DNA of 64,000 bases, taken from positions 66,822,753-66,886,752 of the forward strand of contig CM051456.1 of NCBI GenBank assembly GCA_028274465.1, given 5' to 3'. The translations under genes and the position numbers were made by a program. The notes beneath the pieces are model-generated. The model was not told the DNA's origin. It did no database searches and saw only the letters and a list, made by a program, of their open reading frames with translations. Position 1 is the first letter of the stretch. Each line of letters starts with the position of its first letter. Shown here one piece after another: positions 52,051 to 63,139 of the stretch. This DNA comes from Plantago ovata (lineage: Eukaryota; Streptophyta; Magnoliopsida; Lamiales; Plantaginaceae).

Positions 52051-55000
52051 ATGGCTCCAAAGAGACAGTCCTCCAAGACCTCAAAGTCATCTAAAGCTGA
52101 TAGTGCTGGGAAAAGCACTACTCCGATTGTAACTCCGGCAACCAATACAGTGAAAATTGTGTTAAAAAATGACCGTATAACGGAGAGATCCATGCCGCCT
52201 GCATATCTTGACACTGCAAAGTGTGAACAGATGATGCAATGGGGCGAATTTGCCAAAGAGAAGTATATAAGATACTTCTATGAACAAGATTTAGATGAAG
52301 AAAATGAAGAGGCACTAAACTTGATAAATCGACAAGGCCTTCTTTTCTTCATAACTGCTCGCCCTGAGAAAGTGAGTATGTTAGATGCTATGGAATTCTA
52401 CAACAATGCAGAAACCCAAACTCTCACTGATGGACAAGGAGTCACTGAAAAAGTGATTTCTACCACAGTTCAAGGTGTGCAAATCATCCTGAAATGGATT
52501 GATTTAGCCAACATCTTTCAGATTCCAACTACTAGAACTGAAGATGACATCACTGCCACTGATGAAGAAATAGAAGCCTTCTACAGTGATGTCAGAAATG
52601 AAAGAATGAAGAAAGGCGAGATTGCTCCCGTGACTTGGACAAAGCACGTAAAAAGGAAGCATCTTTGCCATTCACTTGGTCTAGTAGCTCTGCTACTGAT
52701 CAAAGTCTTAGACTCCCAAGTTGGAGGAATTGACCAAGTAGGCTTTAGAACGTGGCCATTGCTGATGCATATACATGAGAACAAAACTTAGCTCAACTGG
52801 GCCAAGTACATTTTCAACAGACTTGTTGATTGTGTTACTAAATTTAAGGTAAAGGTTGAAGACAACAAAGTCTCACCTACCTTCCCAGTCATGTATGGAC
52901 TAAAAATATGCTATATCCTTGAACACTTCAGGATTCAGCTGAGAAACCCATTGCCGATTAAGAAATCAGTATGCAATGTGCGAAGAGCCTTCTACAAGAA
53001 AAATGGACCTAAGCTTTCTGACAAGAAATCAAAGAAGACAACAGCTACAAATGTTGTCAGTATTGATCAGCAAGACAGGTATACAACAGCTGCAGATGTT
53101 GTTGAGACTGAAAATCAGTCCATGAATGCAACTGCTGTAGTTGGTGATCAACAAGGTAAGTGTACAACAGCCGTTGTTGAAAATGCAACTGCTGTAGATG
53201 TTGCTGCTGGACAGAAACTGGAAAAATCTAAGAAGAAAAAGAGGAAAGCTGTTGATGACACTCAAACTGCAGCGTCATCAGCTGACCCCATCCCTAAGAA
53301 GAAACGGACAAAGACTCACCCAAGAAAGAAAACATTGGCTCGTAAGTCCGTTCCAGTTGTCCATGATCTTTCGGATGATGCTCCAGGAGTTGCTGAAACA
53401 CAAGCCACTCCAGTAGATGTTGTTAAAGTGTTTGCAGAAGCCTTCATCAATGTTGAAGTGTTTGCAGAAGCCTTCAACAATCAACTCAATGTTGATACAT
53501 CTACTGAGATAAGACAACAAGGCAGTGGAAACGAAATTCCTGCCCCAATCCCAGATATCTACATTGTAGATAATCTAGATGACCACACTCTGGAACTAGC
53601 AAGTGATATTGCTGCTGATCTGAGAAACGCAGCCCTTGCTGATGCTGCTGAAAAGATGGTTGTTGAACAAGCAACTCATCAAGTTGCTGAAACCGCAGTT
53701 ACTGAAACTGTAATTGCTGAAGAACCAGTTGCTGAGACTGCAATGGTTCAAGTCCCAGATGTCGCTGAAACACCACAAGAGACGCTATTCGATGACGCAT
53801 CTCATGATGCTGAGAATATTGGACCTAGTTCACCAAAAACATCCATTGACAAAGTTCAGCTGGTGCTGACAGAACTAAGCCAGCAAATGGATTTGGAGAT
53901 TGATGACAACTCCAACAAATCAATAGATGTGTTCATGACTAGCAGTGAACTTAAAGGTCAAGATGTCTCTGCTCAACTTGTCATTTCAGAGACAAGGGAG
54001 ATTGCTGAATCTGCACAGCCTTCTCAAATAGAGCAAGAAAAGAAGTCTGCTCAAGAACAAGTCCCAGATAATGAAGATGTTGTCATTGCTGAAAGGTCTG
54101 AGTCACCACCTGCCCTTCTTCACCAGGTAGTAAACTCAGACATAAGCAAAACTTCCCTATCTGAAACTCTATCTTTTGTTGATATAATCATTTCTTTACA
54201 GACTTCACAAGATACAAGTCAGAAGATTGCTGAAACTTCTGCACCAGAATCCACAACTCCTGTTCAGCAGGTAGATGAAGTTTTTGGTAATTCAACTAAG
54301 TTTGAAAACTTAGTACTTGTATCTAACTTAAAATTATTTCAGGATGAACAATTCAAGGATGCTTCTCAAGCTCCTGAAGCAATGGAAATAGTACCAGCAC
54401 AACAAAGTGTGCAACATGAGCTTGCTGAACTTCAGCAGGTAAATCATGTTCCAGTTTTAGACTCTAAAACTATTTTCCAAAACCTTCCTGAACTTAATTT
54501 TATTCTTTTTCAGGCTCAAAAGGAGACCACTGAAGTGGTTCACATCACTGAAGATTTGGAAGTAAGTTCAAAGGAACTTTACTCAAACTTCAAGAGAACT
54601 ACCTTGACCAGAGTTGCTAAATCCGTCAGCAACTGGCAAAGGTACAGAATGATGGATTTCTCCGATCTTCACCTTCATCTGTCCAACGAGAAAAAGAGAC
54701 TTTCTCTGCTGAAACTCGAGACGTTTGTGCATTCCATACTTCCAGAAGAGTTGACATATTCTCAGCTCATGAGCTCTAGTCTGATTGCTCTAATCAGAGA
54801 GAATATGAAAGCTAAATTCAAGAGTGCCTCTCCAGCTGAACAAGCTGTGATGCTCAAGGGTTCCTTTGTACCCGTGGTGGTTGATCCCCACAAAATCAAT
54901 GAGGAAGAGGAAGTTACTAGTGCAGCAATGTACAAACATCTTGAGTTAGTCATACTGACGGACGATGATGAAGAAGAAGAGGATGAAAATATCCCAAAAG

Positions 55001-56630
55001 ATCCAAGTGATGATGAAGGAAAAGATTCCAAGGACAAAAAGGATGATGATGATGATAATCAATGTCCTAGTCCTGATGCTAGTGGACATAAACTGACAGT
55101 TGCTAAGACCGAACATCAAGATACTGAAAATCAGCAAGCTGATCACACTACCAGTCAGCATCAAGAATCCACTCCTGCTCCTGTTGAGACAAGTACTCAA
55201 GCAACTGAACAAGTTGCTGAAACTGAAGAAGAGTACGCCAGAAAGCGTGCTGAAATGAAATTAGGCAAAAAAAAAAGCTTTCTGATGCCGAGTTAACTTT
55301 ACTCGATGCCAAGGTCACTGAACCAAACCTTGATGATGAAGAAAGGGATGAAGATTATCAAAGAGCACTTCAAAACAGTCTACAGATTCATGCTAGGCAT
55401 ACGCAGAATCTAGACATTGCTCAATCTTTAGGAGTGAAGAACACGGAAGTCCCCTCCCTTCCACTTACTGCTGGTTCCACTTACTGCTGGTGAAACTCCA
55501 GTCGTTGAGTCTAAATTGTTGCCCTCAGCAACCACTCAACCTAAAGTGATTGAAGCTACAGATTTAGGAACCAAGGTTTCAGGCCTTGATGAATCTAATG
55601 ACGAAGAAGATATCTTCAATTTTTCAGCAAACGAAGAAGAACTGACAAAGAAAGTTGAACCCCTAGTGGTTACAATTCCTCCTCCTTCTCTTGTTCATGA
55701 TGAAGGAGATGCTGAAAGAAGCCGTTTGCTGATCAATGATGATCAATTCGCCACTGAGCTCAAAGTTCATTCACTCACTCCCTCTTTAGTGTCGTTCCCT
55801 AGTGTTGAAGATTTTACTCCCAGGATTAAGGCACTTATGGTTGTTCACAAAGCCTGCAAAGAAGAGGATGATGCACTGCTTGCTGAGAGTCCGCTTGACA
55901 TAGGCAAGATACTGGCTACTATGCTGAAACGCACAACTTCTCTTACAATAGCTCAGAAAGACATAAGTCTACATCATAAAAGCTATGAAGAATATGTTAG
56001 TCAAGCACTCAAACTGGCTAAAACTGCATTGAAAAAGGCTCAGACTTTCAATGAAGTAAAAGTTGACAATGAGCGCCGACATGAGGAGAACTTGGTGAGT
56101 ATTAAAGAAGAAATGTCCAAGCTGACTGCTGATCAGCAAGAAATAATTCTTAAGTACAATAGCCTAAGTAAACTTGTTGAAAATTGCAATGAATTTTTCT
56201 CTCTGCACATTCACCCAATGATGCAATCCATGTCTAAGGGGGGAGATAAACAAAGAAAATCTTCAAGAAATAAAACCCCTGCTGAAGCGCCATTGATTCT
56301 GCCTAGTCCACTTCCCAGTGAACCTCTTGCTGAAAGAGAGAAAAGTTAAAAAAGACGAGCTGAAACAGATTCTGAGAGAAATTCAACAAATCCAAAAAGG
56401 AGAAGAACATCTGCTGAAACTCAAGAATACTGTCATACTGAGAGTCATCAAGATCTGAATGAAGATGATGATAATGATGATGACCAAAGAATAGCTCAAG
56501 CAATAAGAGCTAGACCAATCACAGCCCTAACTCATTCTGGCCACTCTAAACATTTCTCTTCTGACTCAAGATCTTCAGCAAGAGATCAAGAAAATGCTAA
56601 GTCAAGAAGAAGAAGGCAAAGACAGGTGTT
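52051..56630 (+). pseudogene. Third ORF region of Sirevirus J (env-like position)
   Basis: Starts MAPKRQSSKTSKSSKADSAG. Its N-terminal part (AYLDTAKCEQMMQWGEFAKE, RQGLLFFITARP) resembles the conserved part of Sirevirus third ORFs. It is followed by a very long low-complexity section rich in A, E, V, T and Q with AET repeats, a basic KKKRKAVDDT patch, acidic runs and a coiled C-terminal part. No convincing signal peptide or membrane segment is seen. Such ORFs are called env-like by position only. It is broken in a few places. Confidence 0.6.
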
Positions 56631-57045
56631 GTAAGGAAACTCAAACTTATCTTAGTGAATTCAATCCTAGAAAGGACAAAGTGGATTAGTTGAGAGATTA
56701 CGCCACTCTCAGATACCACTATAAAAGTGTTTGTGTGATTTACTTTACTGCATTTAGTTTTCAGCAAGCATATCTATCTGTACACTGTCACTCTGCTCAC
56801 TTGCTGAAACTATCACTTACTAAAAAGCAGTTATTGTATAAAGACTTCTGCACTCTATTTTTAAGTATCAGTAAAACTCGTTACTGAAAAGTAACTAGTA
56901 CTTGCTGAGAAAGTTAAGTATCAACAAACTCATTACTGAAAAGTAATAAGCCCTTGCTGAGAAAGTTTTTAAAAGACGAAAGTTTGAAAAGACTATTCAC
57001 TCCCCCCTCCCTCTAGTCTTTTCTTGTTGTTTAAAGGGACCAACA
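56622..57045 (+). repeat. 3' LTR of J, only the last part
   Basis: It matches 44739-45160 and ends AAAGGGACCAACA, then ATTGA. The first 1.1 kb of the LTR and its PPT are absent; third-ORF sequence runs straight into the retained part. Confidence 0.88.
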
Positions 57046-57611
57046 ATTGACAACTCAGGTCGTTTAATATGAAGAACAAACGGAGAAGGCAACGAATTCT
57101 GGTGTTTATGGAAGCAACGAAGAACAATAAGGTTATGTTTCTGTTTGTATATGATTTTACGTAATGTGTTAGTTGTTTCTGTTAGATAGTTCATATTTCT
57201 ATTACGTGAATTCTGAAGCATCGTAGACATATATGGATTCATGTATTCCCACACAAATAGTTAATGATTTTGCATGATTAGTAAATGTTTTTACATGAAT
57301 GACGTTATATGATATCACTTATGATGAATCAGAAAATATGTATGTGTTGGTGTTTAAGGTTTTCATATAAATAATTTAAGGTTTCTATACATTCAATGTA
57401 AGGTTTTTTGTCAACATTTTAATATGGATGTAATAACATTTGTTTTCTACGGAGTATATCACAGTTTTCAATGTTACTATAAATTTATAGAATGTTTCTT
57501 CTGAAATATTCAAGGTTTTTATATAACAGAGTATTTAAGGTTTCTATAAAATTTATTGAATATTTCTTTCGAAATATTTAAGGTTTCTATACAAGATGTT
57601 TAATCATATGC
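57046..57611. other. AT-rich flank between J and the FAR1-like fragment
   Basis: Repeated phrases AAGGTTTCTATA and AAGGTTTTTATA occur six or more times between 57355 and 57600. A CATATGCAG at the right end could be a splice acceptor for the next segment. Confidence 0.4.
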
Positions 57612-57851
57612 AGCAGATATTTTGGAAACAAGACAAGAGAGATTTTAGTTGATGATCATCAGTTACGTGGATGTTTGATAGAGTATTCAACAAAAACATG
57701 GGAAGAGCTCTATGATCATGCATCTTTGCTTGGTTTTAGTGTGAAATTCTACACTTCACGACACTCCAAGAATGATGATTCATTAAAGGAAAGCTACTTT
57801 GACTGCTCATGTGAAGGACAAACAAATAGCAAGAAGAAAAAAGACACGTGA
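57612..57851 (+). pseudogene. FAR1/FHY3-like DNA-binding domain fragment
   Basis: An open stretch of 79 residues to a stop: KTREILVDDHQLRGCLIEYS, then TWEELYDHASLLGFSVKFYT and YFDCSCEGQTNSKKKKD. The spacing of the W/Y-A-GF motif and the final CSCEG resembles the FAR1 DNA-binding domain, a family derived from Mutator-like transposases. No zinc-binding C/H set can be confirmed and the transposase core is absent. It lacks an obvious ATG and may be one exon of a decayed gene. Other families are possible. Confidence 0.4.
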
Positions 57852-58259
57852 CTCCATCTCCCATTAGTTGAAGAAAATTTGGATGGAAAGAATCCAAATA
57901 GCAATATTTCTTCATATGTTGTTTAAGGTTTCCATAATATTGTTAAAGTTGATCTATACACGATTTGAGGTATTTACATATATTCTTTAATGTCTAACAA
58001 TAACATGAATGATTTAAAGGAAAACATGTACATCTTTATGAGATTTTGAGATAAAATCAAGTTTGTTTTTATGAAAGTTAAACATGACGGTTGTGAAAAC
58101 ATAAACATCACTTAGTTTTTACAAAATCATGGACTATTAACTATTTTGTATAAAACATATACTATTTCGTATCAAACATGGACTAAAAAATAATAATGTG
58201 TCTTCTAAAATCATAAATAAAATTGTGAACCCTAAAACCCTTCAGACATGAAAACACCA
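57852..58259. other. AT-rich stretch without gene
   Basis: Continues the AAGGTTTCCATA and AACATG phrases. Nothing else recognised. Confidence 0.4.
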
Positions 58260-58277
58260 TTCGATTATAATGTTCAT

Positions 58278-58328
58278 AATTAGGGTTTAAGAAAGCCCTG
58301 CACCACATTCAAACACTAAACCCTAATT
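58278..58328. repeat. 12-bp inverted repeat with AATTAGGGTTTA arms
   Basis: AATTAGGGTTTA (58278-58289) pairs perfectly with TAAACCCTAATT (58317-58328). It is followed by TAGCGTTTCTCGGGAGTACT, the same kind of flank as the larger palindrome at 58818. Confidence 0.8.
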
Positions 58329-58817
58329 TAGCGTTTCTCGGGAGTACTGAAGCGTTATTACAACCAACATATCAAAACCTTTAAGCATTATAGAAGAAAG
58401 CTTAGATATATTATTTGGAGACCTTGGACATATTTAGGTATTACAACCAATATTTCAACACCTTTAATCGTTTAAGAAGAAACCTTAAACATCGAATATG
58501 AAACCTTGATCATCACATACAGAAACCTTTATCACACTAGATTAAAAATAAAAATAAAAACTTTTGCTTCAGAAAAATAAAACCTTCTATAGATTGTTTG
58601 CAATTTAAAAACTTAAACATGGATGTATTAACGTAAAACATAAACTTTAAGTCCTAATTAAGAGTTTGCCGGGACTTACTGGAGCGTTACGTACTATTCG
58701 GTTGATACCAATATTGATTAGATATTTTAAAATTTATATTTTTCTAAAACCAAATTGGGGATTGGTGAACCCAAAATCCCCTTAAAGTTGATATAGCCAC
58801 CTTCATATTATGCGGTC

Positions 58818-58889
58818 TTAATTAGGGCTTAGGGTTAGATGGGGTGCAGGGAACGCCCTGCACCCCATCTAATCCTAAGCCCTAATTAA
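58818..58889. repeat. 34-bp near-perfect palindrome, 4-base loop
   Basis: Arms 58818-58851 and 58856-58889 pair with a single mismatch around loop AACG. They begin TTAATTAGGGCTTAGGGTTA and meet at GGTGCAGGG/CCCTGCACC. Confidence 0.92.
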
Positions 58890-59010
58890 GCGTTTATCAG
58901 GGGATACTGAAGTGTTATTATAACCACAATATCAAAATCTTTAAGCATTATATGAAAAACTTTTGATATATTGTATGTAAAACTTGAACACTAGGTATTA
59001 TAACCGAAAC

Positions 59011-60059
59011 TATTAAAACCAATATAGCAAAACCTTTAACATTTCAGAATAAACTTCATACATTTACTTCACAAAATCATGAACTGTTTTGAATGAAAAA
59101 TGAATTGTTTTTGTTTATATTTTTACATATCATGGATAACTTTCTATGTAACATGAAATATTTTTCAATAAACGAACTATTATTCCTAAGTACAAGAGGC
59201 TAAGATTGACCCATAAACAAACATAGCCCTTAATAGAGATTCCTGCTCATTGCGGCATTTTATCAAACATCTTGTAAGTAAACTTTTCTTCATAGAGAAT
59301 CTTGCTCGTTGAGGCGCAGAAATGGAAAGCGAATATCTTCAAATTCCATAAGCCAACACCTTATTTCTATAATTTCGCTTTCGGGCCTTCAGGGCCTCAA
59401 ATTTCAAGAATTTCAAACCTATCTTCTTCGTCAACCCTGAGCTCCGCATTTTTACTTGATTTCAGTTTTTCCACAACATCATATTATAACGTCCTGTTTA
59501 GATAAACAATGTGATAACATGAACTAGCTAGCACATATATAATCAGAAAACATGAATTATAATCACCAAAACATGAACTATTATCAACTAAACATGGACA
59601 CATCAAAATATAGATTATTAAAGTAAAAACATTAATGATACGAGCTAAAACGTGAATAGATTAAAACATAAATCATTTGATACCAAAACATGAACTATAA
59701 CCATTATACAAGTAGGTATTTAGATATGATGCCACATAACATTAACATCAGGGCATTGATTATTCACAAATATAAAATAATAACATTCTCTTCTCAGAAC
59801 TCAGATAACCAATTCTCACAGAAAACCACCCCTTCTCCATAGATTATAAGGCCAAATCAAATTCATGAGAGAGAAATCATTCATCTTAAAGTTGAATATT
59901 CAAATTTGATCCTTAAAACACTAGGATCAAATCGCACAGAAAGGGAATCAATTGAACAATTCGACTCAACACAGAACACCCCAAAAAAAATCACTAAATC
60001 CAAAATTCAATGTTTGAGATGAATACATACATGAATCCGAGTAAAAATTGAAGAGAAAA
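59011..60059. other. AT-rich stretch with dispersed AACATGAACTAT phrases
   Basis: About ten degenerate copies of AAACATGAACTAT between 59500 and 59720. No gene recognised. Confidence 0.4.
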
Positions 60060-61130
60060 CATTACACTTCAGATAGAGAAAACTTACCTCATTAAAAATG
60101 AAATAAACATTCAGACAATAACATAATACATAATACTAAACATGCAATACTATCACAAACTTCAATTAGAATATAAATAGTAAAGTATCTAAAAACTGAA
60201 TAGATTATACTAAATTCTTATAAATCTAATACATAATACTCATTTCACTGAAATATGCATGTTATACAAATGTTTAATCATTTCATACAAACCTTACATA
60301 TAAGCTAGAGAAAACTTACATTATTTGGTCATACATATTATCATCTACAAAGAAACATATCAAAATGAACCATTAAAATTCAAACCTATACAAAAAAACC
60401 TTATCTATCTCAAAACCTTATGCATAAAATATAAATCTTTACTCATTTCATACAAACCTTACACTTCTGATAAAGAAAACTTACCTCATCAACAATAACA
60501 TCAACATTGAGACAATAACATAGAAAATGAACTATACACATACAAACCTATAATGTATATACAATTAACCCAAAGTCAGTACATTGAAAGAGTAAACATG
60601 CAATACTATCACCAACTTCAATAAGAATACAAATAGTAAAGTATATAAAAGTTGAATAGATTATACTAAGACCTTATAAATCTAATACATAATACTTATC
60701 ATGACATTAATCTATAATATAATGAACTATATTTACTAAAATATGCATGTTATACAAATGTTTACTAATTTCATACAAACCTTTACATATACGCTAGAGA
60801 AAACATACATTATTTGGGCATACATATTATCATCTATAATGCAACAGATCAAAATGAATCATTAAAATTCAAACCTATACACAAACAAACCTTATCCATC
60901 TCAAACCTTAGGCACATTATATAAATCTTTACTCATTTCATAAAAACCTTACACTTCAGATAAAGAAAACTTACCTCGTTAACAATAAAATCAACATTCA
61001 GACAATAACATAAAAAAATGAACTATACACAAACAAGCCTATACTATATATATAGTTAACTCAAAGTCAGTACATATGAAAGAGTAATCATGCAATACTA
61101 TCACCAACTTCAATAACAACAGTAAGCATG
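60060..61130. repeat. Long-period tandem repeat, 457-491 bp, about 2.3 copies
   Basis: CATGCAATACTATCACCAAC recurs at 60141, 60598 and 61089, and AAAACTTACCTC recurs before each. Whole blocks between them align by eye with scattered changes. Confidence 0.82.
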
Positions 61131-61550
61131 CAGTATCATCATATAAACATGAACAATTAACATCATAATCCATTCGAACATACATAAAAAATTCCAAAAT
61201 GAAAGAGTCTCATCTCAAAATCAATAGAAAGAAGAGAGTGAACATACAATATAGTCAATAAATTAAGTAACAGCAGTAACCATGCAGTATTATCATATAA
61301 ACATGAACAATTAACATCCTAATCCATTCGAAATACACAAAAAATCCAAAACCTAACATCAGCTCAAAATCAGTAGATCGAATGCTAAGATCTAAAAAAT
61401 TAATAAAAATGAAGATTGAAGGGGAAAATAACATCCTAAACGATTCGAAATACATAAATATTTCCAAAACCAAGCAGTCTCAGCTCAAAATTAGTAGATC
61501 AAACCTAAAATCTAAAAACTCTGTAAAAATGAAGAGTGAGGAGGAAAATC
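61130..61550. repeat. Diverged tandem units, about 130-160 bp, three copies
   Basis: Shared phrases AACATCCTAATCCATTCGAA, CAGCTCAAAATCAGTAGATC and AAAAATGAAGA recur at about 61130, 61269 and 61430. Confidence 0.7.
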
Positions 61551-61989
61551 AAACCTATACCTTCGTTTTGACATGCTTTCTTCTGATTCGGAGCAGCATA
61601 AAACTTAGTCAGAATCCTAGCATCTTCGTTTGCTCCAGTCATTTGGATTTTGAATTCCAAAATTCGATTCGACTATCAAAACCTAGCTAACAATGAGGAG
61701 AACGACGGTGAACGATGGAGATCCTGCAACGACGACGATGATGAGAGGCGGTGGAAGATAATCGGTGATGAGAGAGAAGGAGAGTCGCGATGAGAGAGAA
61801 AGAGTCGAGATGAGAGAGACAGAGTGGTGATGAGAGTTTCAGAATCCGGGTTTGAGAGAAAAGAACCTGGGTTTTCAAATATTTAGACATTACCCGTATC
61901 CGTCATAACCCGTAATAAAGATCCGACCCGCAAGATTAGAATGTGGGTTATGTCTCTCAGTCTCTCACTAATTGTGTCTTACACAAGTT
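61551..61989 (-). other. Possible 5'-UTR and terminus of the FAR1-bearing repeat
   Basis: A GAGAGA-rich tract (61780-61860) and an end containing TGGGTTATGTCTCTCAGTCT. No coding motif. It may be the right terminal region of the Mutator-like candidate. Confidence 0.35.
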
Positions 61990-63139
61990 ATTGTCATTCA
62001 ATTAAGACCACTCTAATGGTTTGAAATCAAAATTATTTCTTTTATTGAAACAAATTTCTTGTGGTTTACTAAAGGTAAAACCAACTTCGAAATAAGTGTA
62101 TACAAGAAATAACGAGGAGTTCAATATGAGTAAACAAATGATTAAACTTAGTGACTCATGAAACTTAGTGTTTTGAGACATGGAGATGTATAGATTTATA
62201 CACAAGTTACATGTTGGGGACATGAGCATGATGGCTCAAAGAAAATCTTTTGTATCTTTGTCATGACAAGAGGGTTATCTCAAGTGTTGATAAACCAAAG
62301 AAAGTTATTGGATGCATAAGTGGAAGTAGCACATGAATTGATGTACACAATCATGTGACCAAATAAATATACAACATGTAATATGGTGAATCGAGATCTT
62401 GAGTCATAGATATGATACCATGATGCAGTTGATCTTTAGTCTGGAAAGACGGTACCGTATAATAAAAGGCCTTACTAAAGATCTAAGATACTGCTTGTTG
62501 TCTAGGGGAATGGGCCTAAAACCCACAATATAAAGGGAATTCGCGGTGGTAACCCAACCATACTGACTGGAGATGCCATGAATTTGGGTCAATATGGAAA
62601 ACGAAGTTGTGAATGACCGGTAGATCACCTCGTGATGGTTGATCAAAGCACTTAGGAGTTATGCTCCACGCGCCATTCCTAATAAAGACATTAAGTGCTA
62701 AACTTCCTGGTCGGGTGGAGGTGGAGTCAATGAACTCTTAATGATCTATGAAGAAATTTTCGGGATTTCTTTAGCTTTTGAGCGGAGCATTGGGAGGCAC
62801 AATGCTCTTAGAACGAGATCACCTATTTAATTGTGAAGTGTGGCCGCTTCAAATGAAACACTTAAAATCCAAGTGTGTCCAAGGCCTTTAATGGACAGAC
62901 TAAGGCGGAACGAAACAATAAAGGGACATTATTGTGTTGATATCATTGTCTTGGTTTACACAAAAATGCCAACTGGTTCAAGACATCGTGTTCACCGGGT
63001 GGCAAGTAAATCCGATGGTATTCTACTAGGGATGATCAAAGCCCAAAGCTATCTCCCCCGATGCAATAATGTTCCCGCTGGGAAGTCAGGTTGGAGCACC
63101 ACGTGTGCTGTGAGCATCAATTCTCTTTCATGTGGGGAT
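61990..63139 (+). mobile_element. 3' internal region of copia-like element K
   Basis: Non-coding sequence leading to a PPT TTTCATGTGGGGA (63127-63139) directly before an LTR that starts TGTTGGAATTTTAGC. The layout and the LTR start are typical of Ty1/copia elements. No pol remains in the window, and the left boundary is uncertain. Confidence 0.5.

Larger units (their letters stand above)
43599..57045 (+). mobile_element. Sirevirus-type Ty1/copia element J
   Basis: A 13.4-kb element flanked by ATTGA on both sides (43594-43598 and 57046-57050). Order: 5' LTR, Met-tRNA primer site, large gag, protease, integrase, RT, RNase H, a non-coding stretch with hairpins, and a very long third ORF region. 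The 3' LTR is reduced to about 424 bp. Copia order (integrase before RT), large gag and a third ORF after pol identify the Sirevirus (SIRE/Maximus) lineage. By eye about 15 substitutions separate the shared 420 bp of LTR, suggesting one to two million years. It is broken, with on the order of ten breaks. Confidence 0.88.
58260..59010. repeat. Diverged repeat modules with palindromes
   Basis: Two modules (about 58265-58480 and 58805-59010) share an inverted repeat, AAGCGTTT..CGGGA/AGGGGATACTGAAG, then ATATCAAAACCTTTAAGCAT. A partial third lies at 58650-58695 (TCCTAATTAAGAGTTTGCCG). Confidence 0.65.
43229..61980. mobile_element. Possible Mutator-like element interrupted by Sirevirus J
   Basis: The ends are loosely similar as inverted repeats. 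GTGAGACTGGGAGACAC at 43229 resembles the reverse complement of the right end near 61940-61980 (GTGAGAGACTGAGAGACATA), and both are followed inward by CGGATCTTT and a CGGGTTAT motif. Inside, after removing J (43599-57045), lie a candidate first exon and a FAR1-like fragment. No 9-bp target duplication was found, so the boundaries and family are tentative. Confidence 0.25.
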
